Below are positions 5,195 to 10,025 of a stretch of 10,025 nt of DNA, one piece after another. Positions within the stretch are counted from its first letter, which is position 1. Each line of letters begins with the position of its first letter. Under the pieces are notes generated by a model, which was given only the letters and a program-made list of their open reading frames with translations, was not told the DNA's origin and searched no databases. The position numbers and the translations under genes were made by a program. The stretch comes from Lachnoclostridium sp. UBA3320 (GTDB taxonomy: Bacteria > Bacillota > Clostridia > Lachnospirales > Lachnospiraceae). The stretch spans positions 2,382 through 12,406 of the forward strand of contig DESG01000159.1 of assembly GCA_002361175.1 (NCBI GenBank), written 5' to 3'.

Positions 5195-6847
5195 TTATAG
5201 TTCGCTTTTTGTAGCATCTGTAACAAATTCGTAAGAAGAAAGATAATTTATACCATCTTCTGAAGCTTCGTAAACCACCTTTATAGTATCTCCAACAGAA
5301 ATTTTTATAAGAAGTTCGTTTTCATCAAAGTTTTGTTTATAAACATTGTGATTGTCATCTTTAATATACACAACTGTACCATCTTCCGTATTTATAAATT
5401 GTATATCTGAAACTGTTATTACTGCCTCTGTAGTTTCAGTATCAATATCATCTGTATTGCCGCTGCTTTTACTTTTAATCAGTTTTTTATAATCTGAAAA
5501 TACCTCGTTTTGTGTTGTGGCTGTTGCAACAATATTGTACTGCTCCACATTGACCATTGCGTACATTTTTACTATGCCGCCATTATCTTTAAGAACCATT
5601 ATATATGTTGGAACTTTGCCAACATTGATAAGACTTGGAAAAGATGCAACATAGCCCTTTTCTTGTACTTCTCCCTCAGCCGCTGCCATTGCAGAGTGCT
5701 CTTCTGCACCTGACACTACATAATACTTTGCTTCTGACGTGCGCTGATTCATCATAACAAAACCAATGTTTGACTGGTCGCCATTTACGGAGGTGACACC
5801 TGTATAAATCCATACATCATCACCAATAATCTTGTAACCAAAATCATCTGTAGTCTGTTTACAGTCTTTCTGTCCAAATATGCTGTTAATAAAACCGCCT
5901 GAAAAAGTTCCTGCCCAATTATATTTAGTACACAAAAGGTTTCCACTGTACACATTATCAACCCATGAAGGAATATCAGCGATTTTATAATACTGGCAAG
6001 CACCATCTACAGGATTGCACATGATAATTCCATTTACATCCATAGCACCAAACAGACCTATGCGTGCAGTCGCCGTAGGGCAGATATAATATGGATTTCC
6101 CTCATCATCAACCTCAAAATAGTACCCTGTTATTATTTTTAAAGGATATTTAAGCTGTACATGACGCATAAGATTATAATTTAGATATGCAGATGGCACA
6201 TATTTCATGCCTTGTTTAAGTTCAACATATTCTGCATCCGAATTGACAGGGTTTACTTTTACATAACCTGGTATTCCAGCCTGTCTATTATTCCACCATT
6301 TAAAAAAACTTGCATATTTTAATGCTGATACCTTAAAAGGTGACTTCTGTATGCTTATCTGAGTATAATCATTTTCAACTTCATACTGGCTTACTACTTC
6401 TGACAGTGAACCAATCTTTCTGTTGCCAAAAATCCTTGCGCTTTCTGTGTCCATAAGTGCTAAGTCTGTTATATGCTCTGTTTCTTCGATATCAGAAGCA
6501 AAATCTTTAGTTTCTACTTTAAGAAGTGATGCATATTTCTTTGCTCTAAGAAGTGGTGAACCAATGACGTTGCCTACCACTGCAACAAGAAATAAGACTA
6601 CGGCAAGTGATAAAAACATTTTGCTTATAAATGGAAGATAGCTAAAATTCTTTATTTTCTGATTCTTGTCAAATTTATACCTTATGCTGTTAATTGCAAA
6701 TATAAGTCCCATCACTATACATATCACTACAACCCCTGTCCAAAATGATGTCTTGTGTATATTTATTGCTGGATAATACACATAATAATACCCTCCAATA
6801 ATAAGAACAAACAACAACAAAAGTATTGCATATATTTTTTTCTTCAT
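5195..6847 (-). CDS. Membrane-anchored extracytoplasmic protein of unknown function (550 aa)
   Basis: I do not recognise a named domain. Three hydrophobic helices lie in the first 100 residues (about 5-27, 35-55 and 78-99), followed by some 450 residues without membrane segments, predicted to lie outside the cell. The outer part has many tyrosines, tryptophans and scattered cysteines (PTATARIGLFGAMDV, IPSWVDNVYSGNLL, WAGTFSGGF), then a short acidic, Thr/Ser-rich linker near residues 455-470 and a small beta-rich C-terminal domain (about 471-545, with GDTIKVVYEAS). The start is ATG 6847, with AAGGAG 6 nt upstream; an ATG at 6862 would overlap that ribosome site. It begins 17 bp after the stop of pncB, so it is probably co-transcribed with it. 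A cell-envelope or sensor role is possible but not shown. Confidence 0.75.
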   Translation of the reverse strand: MKKKIYAILLLLFVLIIGGYYYVYYPAINIHKTSFWTGVVVICIVMGLIFAINSIRYKFDKNQKIKNFSYLPFISKMFLSLAVVLFLVAVVGNVIGSPLLRAKKYASLLKVETKDFASDIEETEHITDLALMDTESARIFGNRKIGSLSEVVSQYEVENDYTQISIQKSPFKVSALKYASFFKWWNNRQAGIPGYVKVNPVNSDAEYVELKQGMKYVPSAYLNYNLMRHVQLKYPLKIITGYYFEVDDEGNPYYICPTATARIGLFGAMDVNGIIMCNPVDGACQYYKIADIPSWVDNVYSGNLLCTKYNWAGTFSGGFINSIFGQKDCKQTTDDFGYKIIGDDVWIYTGVTSVNGDQSNIGFVMMNQRTSEAKYYVVSGAEEHSAMAAAEGEVQEKGYVASFPSLINVGKVPTYIMVLKDNGGIVKMYAMVNVEQYNIVATATTQNEVFSDYKKLIKSKSSGNTDDIDTETTEAVITVSDIQFINTEDGTVVYIKDDNHNVYKQNFDENELLIKISVGDTIKVVYEASEDGINYLSSYEFVTDATKSEL

Positions 6848-6864
6848 AAAAACTCCTTCCAAAA

Positions 6865-8316
6865 TTATTCCCTTACAGATGCCAGTAAAGCACGTTTCAT
6901 TTCATAATAAGCAGGTGTCATATCAAGATAGTGAATATGCGGATTTGAAAAACGCTGTTCTTCAACCCATATTTCATTATCAAGCTGTGTTTTAACATAA
7001 CTAGCAATTTCTTGTACACTTCTTCTCTTTCCAACAAATTTGCCATCACTAAAAACCTGTTTTTGCAAACTTACAAATCGACAGTTTTCAAAACTTCTGT
7101 GCTTCCAAGGTTTATATGGGTCAATATATGCTACTTTATTTAAGTCTTCAAGTTCTTCATCATACTTTGCTATTAAATCTGCAATAGCTTTATTATTTTC
7201 ATCATATACCCTGTAAAGCTTCTTTAGCCCAGGATTAGTAATTTTTTCTATATTTTCAGAAACCTTTATTCTAGGTTCAAATACGCCATTTTTTTCTACT
7301 GCTGCTATCTTGTAAACTGCACCAAATACAGGTTCTGACTTAGATGTTATAAGTCTTTCGCCAACTCCAAAGCTGTCAATACACGCTCCCTGTGCTATAA
7401 GAGACTGTATTGTAAATTCATCAAGGCTATTTGATGCAACTATCATACAGTCACAAAGCCCTGCATCATCAAGCATCTTTCTTGCTTTCTTTGACAGATA
7501 CGCAAGGTCGCCGCTGTCAAGTCTTATGCCTTTAAGACGTTTTCCAAGCGGTTCAAGCACTTCTTTTGCTGTCCTTATAGCATTTGGTATTCCGCTTTTT
7601 AAAACATCATATGTGTCAACAAGCAGTACTGTCATATCTGGATAAGTCTGGGCATACTTTTTAAATGCCTCAAATTCGTCTTGATAAAACATAACCCAGC
7701 TATGTGCCATAGTGCCACTTACTGGTATATCAAACATCTGCCCTGCCAGAACAGTTGCTGTCGAAGACACACCTCCTATAAATGCCGCCCTTGCTCCATA
7801 AACAGCGGCATCCATATTGTGTGCCCTGCGCGCTCCAAAATCAGATACAAGCCTGTTTCCTGCTGCATAACATATCCTTCTTGTCTTTGTAGCTATAAGC
7901 GACTGGTGATTTACTTCAAGTAATATCGCAGTTTCAATAAGCTGTGCATCAATAAGCGGCGCAATAATAGTTATTACTGGCTCATTTGGGTACATTACAG
8001 TACCCTCTTCAAAAGCATATATATCACCACTAAACCTAAATTCTCTAAGATATTTAAGGAATTTTTCATCAAATATCCCAAGCCCTTTAAAATATTCTAT
8101 ATCTTTTTCATCAAAATGTAGGTTTTCAATATATTCTACAATCTGCTCAAGCCCAGCAAATATAGAAAAACCGCTTTTGTCAGGATTATTGCGATAAAAC
8201 ACATCAAAAACTACTTTTGCGTTTATATCATTTTTCGTAAAATAACCATTACTCATGGTAAGCTCATACAAGTCCATTACCATGCTTAAATTTCTTGCTT
8301 CATTTTGTGTAGCCAT
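6865..8316 (-). CDS. pncB: Nicotinate phosphoribosyltransferase
   Basis: 483 residues, the usual length for bacterial PncB. It makes nicotinate mononucleotide from nicotinate and PRPP with ATP hydrolysis, the entry step of the Preiss-Handler NAD salvage route, in the cytoplasm. Visible marks: MDLYELTMSNGYF near the N-terminus, the GARRAH box at 161-166, GTMAHSWV at 201-208 with H205 the histidine that is phosphorylated in the family, LLVDTYD (231-237), GIRLDSGDL (263-271) and the phosphate-binding GVGERLITS (317-325). The C-terminal segment (KPWKHRSFENCRF) also fits. ATG 8316 is preceded by GGAG at 8327-8330. It lies 52 bp downstream of the DUF1858 gene. A TATAAT-like box at 8356-8361 sits in that gap but lacks a good -35 partner, so transcription from the promoter at 8615-8643 is more likely. 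Confidence 0.96.
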   Translation of the reverse strand: MATQNEARNLSMVMDLYELTMSNGYFTKNDINAKVVFDVFYRNNPDKSGFSIFAGLEQIVEYIENLHFDEKDIEYFKGLGIFDEKFLKYLREFRFSGDIYAFEEGTVMYPNEPVITIIAPLIDAQLIETAILLEVNHQSLIATKTRRICYAAGNRLVSDFGARRAHNMDAAVYGARAAFIGGVSSTATVLAGQMFDIPVSGTMAHSWVMFYQDEFEAFKKYAQTYPDMTVLLVDTYDVLKSGIPNAIRTAKEVLEPLGKRLKGIRLDSGDLAYLSKKARKMLDDAGLCDCMIVASNSLDEFTIQSLIAQGACIDSFGVGERLITSKSEPVFGAVYKIAAVEKNGVFEPRIKVSENIEKITNPGLKKLYRVYDENNKAIADLIAKYDEELEDLNKVAYIDPYKPWKHRSFENCRFVSLQKQVFSDGKFVGKRRSVQEIASYVKTQLDNEIWVEEQRFSNPHIHYLDMTPAYYEMKRALLASVRE

Positions 8317-8368
8317 GTGTTTTATTCTCCATTCTTTTGCTAATCACATATAAATATTATATTTAATA

Positions 8369-8563
8369 CTATGTTGTAACTGAGTTTAACTTATTAACAA
8401 CTTTGTCAACGTCCATACCATGCACCTTACATGCCTGTTCCAAAGTTTCTCTTGCTGATGATGGACACTTTACACAGTCAAGCCCCATCTCGCTAAATGT
8501 TTTTGCTGTCTCTGGATTATACTGTAAAATAGCTCCTATCAGTGAATATTTTGAAATAACCAT
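8369..8563 (-). CDS. DUF1858 / hybrid-cluster-protein-associated redox disulfide domain protein
   Basis: 64 residues, a single small helical domain with MGLDCVKCPSSARETLEQAC: the CxxC pair C30/C33 followed by P-S/A-S and the ETLEQACKVHGMD helix is the DUF1858 (TIGR03980-type) signature. These proteins are thought to carry a redox-active disulfide and are often met near hybrid cluster protein genes, though none is seen here. ATG 8563 follows AAAGGA at a good distance; the alternative ATG at 8587 lies inside the leader dyad and has no ribosome site. The gene is first behind a strong promoter and is followed by pncB after 52 bp, suggesting one transcript. A link to redox control of NAD supply is inference only. 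Confidence 0.85.
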   Translation of the reverse strand: MVISKYSLIGAILQYNPETAKTFSEMGLDCVKCPSSARETLEQACKVHGMDVDKVVNKLNSVTT

Positions 8564-8577
8564 CGCACTGTCCTTTC

Positions 8578-8597
8578 TACTGTACATTTCTACAGTA
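8578..8597. promoter_or_regulatory. Dyad TACTGTA-N6-TACAGTA in the DUF1858 leader (candidate operator)
   Basis: Perfect 7-bp arms with a 6-bp spacer lie between the -10 box and the ribosome site, where a bound repressor would block transcription. The sequence TGTACATT at 8581-8588 within it recurs at 8645-8652 beside the -35 box, exactly 64 bp away in the same orientation; the second copy is part of a 10-bp palindrome AATGTACATT (8643-8652). This bracketing of the promoter suggests a two-site operator. The regulator is unknown; a niacin-responsive repressor is a natural guess given pncB downstream. Confidence 0.5.
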
Positions 8598-8614
8598 CTA
8601 AAATATATATATCA

Positions 8615-8643
8615 ATTATAGTATATATTGTGCATTTTAGCAA
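8615..8643 (-). promoter_or_regulatory. Sigma-A type promoter for DUF1858-pncB
   Basis: Minus strand: -35 TTGCTA (8643-8638), a 17-bp spacer, -10 TATAAT (8620-8615) matching consensus exactly. Transcription would start near 8608, leaving a leader of about 45 nt that includes the dyad at 8578-8597. Confidence 0.75.
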
Positions 8644-8678
8644 ATGTACATTCTTTTTTTAATAATTATTTTATACTT

Positions 8679-8707
8679 AATGCCACTATTTGCTCTGGCA
8701 TTTTTTT
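8679..8707. terminator. Hairpin at the 3' end of the MFS gene
   Basis: Arms AATGCCA (8679-8685) and TGGCATT (8696-8702) with a 10-nt loop that contains the MFS stop codon. The run of seven T (8701-8707) lies on the plus-strand side, so the textbook orientation is for plus-strand transcripts. For the MFS mRNA the stem is followed by only a weak AU-rich tail (AAGUAUAAAAUAAUU). It may work in both directions. Confidence 0.5.
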
Positions 8708-9855
8708 AACATCACTTCATGCATAAATGCCATTAATAGTAATATTATTATAAGATAAAATGGAAAAAGTAAAACACTTATACAGTTTGCCGCCATTCCA
8801 AACAGAGGAGGCATTATGCACATTCCTGTATATGCTGACGCCACTTGTATTCCTATCATTGCCTGTGATTTGTCTGTACCAAAGTGTTTTGGTATAGAAT
8901 GTATAATACATGGATAGACTGGAGCACATCCTGCGCCAATTAAAATAAGACCTATTAAAGGCGTTATGCTGCTAGATGGAATAAATAGAAACAATATCCC
9001 TATAAAGATTAGTACAATTCCAGAACGCACCATTGTTGTATCAGTTAGTTTTATTGTCAAAAAGCCGCCTAATGCCCTACCAACAGTAATTCCTGCAAAG
9101 AAAAGTCCTGCATAAAAAGCAGCAGATTTTGTTTGAAATCCTCTGCCTAATGCAAGGTAACTTCCCACCCACAATGTAATTGTCTGTTCTAAAGCAGAAT
9201 AACAGAAAAATGTAACCATTACTTCTTTTGCACCTTTAATATTGACAATATGCCATAAAGAAAGCGGTTGACTGCATATGCTACAATCCGCCACCTGACC
9301 TATTTCATCTGTTTTTTTCCAAAGAGGCAGGCTTAATAGTAATATAACAGACAACCCCATCTGTAATATACCTATATATCTATATCCTTTATTCCAATCA
9401 TTTCCAAAAGCAAGTACATACCCCATTATATAAGGTCCTGCTGATGCTCCAAGTCCCCACATACAGTAAAGCCAACTCATATGTCTGCTGGCGTAGTTAA
9501 GTACAACATAATTGTTTAACGAAGCATCTACACTTCCTGCTCCAAGCCCATATGGAATTGCCCATAAACATAAACTTTGAAATGAATGGCTGCAAGAAAA
9601 TCCAACAAGTGCTATTGCTGTAATAAATACACTCGCAACTGTAACTTTTCCTGTGCCAAATTTTTTTGTAAGTTTTTCACTTTGGAGACTTGAAAGAACT
9701 GTTCCAGCAGCAATTATCATAGATAAAATTCCTGCATATGAAACTGGTATTCCAAATTCTTTATACATAACTGGCCATGCTGAACCAAGTAGAGAATCTG
9801 GAAGTCCAAGACTGATAAATGCTAGATAAATAATTATCAAAAGCAGATGTACCAT
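8686..9855 (-). CDS. Major facilitator superfamily transporter
   Basis: 389 residues with about 12 hydrophobic helices in two halves, split by a hydrophilic loop near residues 185-205 (WKKTDEIGQVADCSICSQ). The N-terminus reads YLAFISLGLPDSLLGSAWP, typical of one MFS subgroup found in Firmicutes and distantly like sugar permeases of the FucP kind; the helix 2-3 loop has QSEKLTKKFGTGK in the place of the MFS G-x-x-x-D-R-x-G-R-R motif A. Substrate cannot be inferred. It would sit in the cell membrane and work by proton or other ion coupling. ATG 9855 has AAAGGA about 9 nt upstream. It stands alone: a terminator precedes it, and a hairpin and a new promoter follow it, so it is probably a single-gene unit. 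Confidence 0.9.
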   Translation of the reverse strand: MVHLLLIIIYLAFISLGLPDSLLGSAWPVMYKEFGIPVSYAGILSMIIAAGTVLSSLQSEKLTKKFGTGKVTVASVFITAIALVGFSCSHSFQSLCLWAIPYGLGAGSVDASLNNYVVLNYASRHMSWLYCMWGLGASAGPYIMGYVLAFGNDWNKGYRYIGILQMGLSVILLLSLPLWKKTDEIGQVADCSICSQPLSLWHIVNIKGAKEVMVTFFCYSALEQTITLWVGSYLALGRGFQTKSAAFYAGLFFAGITVGRALGGFLTIKLTDTTMVRSGIVLIFIGILFLFIPSSSITPLIGLILIGAGCAPVYPCIIHSIPKHFGTDKSQAMIGIQVASAYTGMCIMPPLFGMAANCISVLLFPFYLIIILLLMAFMHEVMLKKCQSK

Positions 9856-9905
9856 ATATTATATTCCTTTCACTTTTAAAATCCTGCAAAATATACGTTA
9901 TATTC

Positions 9906-9934
9906 TTTACACTTATAATATGATGCAAGGTCAA
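9906..9934 (-). promoter_or_regulatory. Possible promoter of the MFS gene
   Basis: Minus strand TTGACC (9934-9929), 17 bp, TGTAAA (9911-9906). Arms ACACTT (9909-9914) and AAGTGT (9936-9941) flank it at a 21-bp spacing and could be half-sites of a regulator. The -10 match is only moderate. Confidence 0.4.
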
Positions 9935-9960
9935 AAAGTGTTATAGTTTGGAATAAATAC

Positions 9961-9991
9961 AAAAAACCTGAATGTAAAAACATCTCAGGTT
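9961..9991 (-). terminator. Intrinsic terminator of the tRNA transcript
   Basis: Arms AACCTGAATGT (9965-9975) and ACAT-C-TCAGGTT (9980-9991) pair with one bulged base and an AAAA loop. On the minus strand the stem runs into six T and a further T-rich stretch. It lies 10 bp after the tRNA 3' end and ahead of the MFS promoter. Confidence 0.8.
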
Positions 9992-10001
9992 AAAAAATAA
10001 G

Positions 10002-10025
10002 AGCACGAGACGGGATTCGAACCCG
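10002..10025 (-). tRNA. tRNA 3' end (isotype not determinable)
   Basis: The minus strand from the window edge reads the T arm CGGG-TTCGAAT-CCCGT, then acceptor strand CTCGTGC and discriminator T, followed by CTTATTTT. CCA is not encoded. The anticodon lies outside the window, so the amino acid is unknown. The terminator at 9961-9991 follows directly. Confidence 0.88.

Noticed and set aside
5187..5200. CTATAA-AG-TTATAG dyad at the stop of the 550-aa gene as a terminator
   Set aside because: Only six A/T-rich pairs, a 2-nt loop and no clean T-run; too weak to call.
5785..6006. 73-codon minus-strand frame inside the 550-aa gene
   Set aside because: Alternate frame within a longer, well-formed coding sequence; no ribosome site.
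8403..8621. 72-codon plus-strand frame opposite DUF1858
   Set aside because: The minus-strand protein has the DUF1858 signature, ribosome site and promoter; the plus frame has none.
8717..8929. 70-codon minus-strand frame inside the MFS gene
   Set aside because: Out-of-frame shadow of the transporter, with no membrane-protein pattern.

Overview
The window looks like a chromosome segment from a low-GC Gram-positive anaerobe of the Clostridia, most likely a Lachnospiraceae member. The clues are AT-rich coding with strong GGAGG-type ribosome sites, the DUF5685 + J-domain gene pair, a DUF1858 redox-disulfide protein, and tandem large serine recombinases of a clostridial phage/ICE type. No assignment below genus-group level is possible. 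All recognisable genes lie on the minus strand, so gene order runs from high to low coordinates.

Right part (about 10025 to 3163) is ordinary core chromosome. It begins with the 3' end of a tRNA and its terminator, then a 12-helix MFS transporter. A clear promoter at 8615-8643 follows, and appears to serve a co-directional gene train: a small DUF1858 CxxC protein, nicotinate phosphoribosyltransferase (NAD salvage, pncB), a 550-aa membrane-anchored extracytoplasmic protein of unknown function, a 135-aa two-helix membrane protein with a zinc ribbon, a DUF5685 protein, and a J-domain protein with a cysteine-rich tail. The last three are tightly packed (stop/start overlaps of 8 bp or gaps of 6 bp, with SD sites inside the preceding gene) and are probably translationally coupled.

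Left part (about 3160 to 1) is a mobile-element scrapyard that abuts the J-domain gene's stop codon. It contains a serine recombinase whose N-terminal catalytic piece lies downstream of its C-terminal piece (a permuted layout), an unidentified coding remnant, an apparently intact HAD phosphatase, an internally deleted phage-type N-acetylmuramoyl-L-alanine amidase, a helix-turn-helix fragment fused to a decayed recombinase, and finally the intact N-terminus of another serine recombinase running off the window. The order amidase - HTH - recombinase - recombinase is what the right end of a clostridial prophage or ICE would leave after several internal deletions.

The points most worth a second look are the split/permuted recombinase with palindromes in its catalytic codons and at its break point, the TGTACATT repeats and dyad bracketing the DUF1858-pncB promoter, and the coupled zinc-ribbon/DUF5685/J-domain membrane module. 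I did not find a clearly new defence or biosynthetic system; the strongest unexplained biology is that conserved module and the 550-aa protein beside it.
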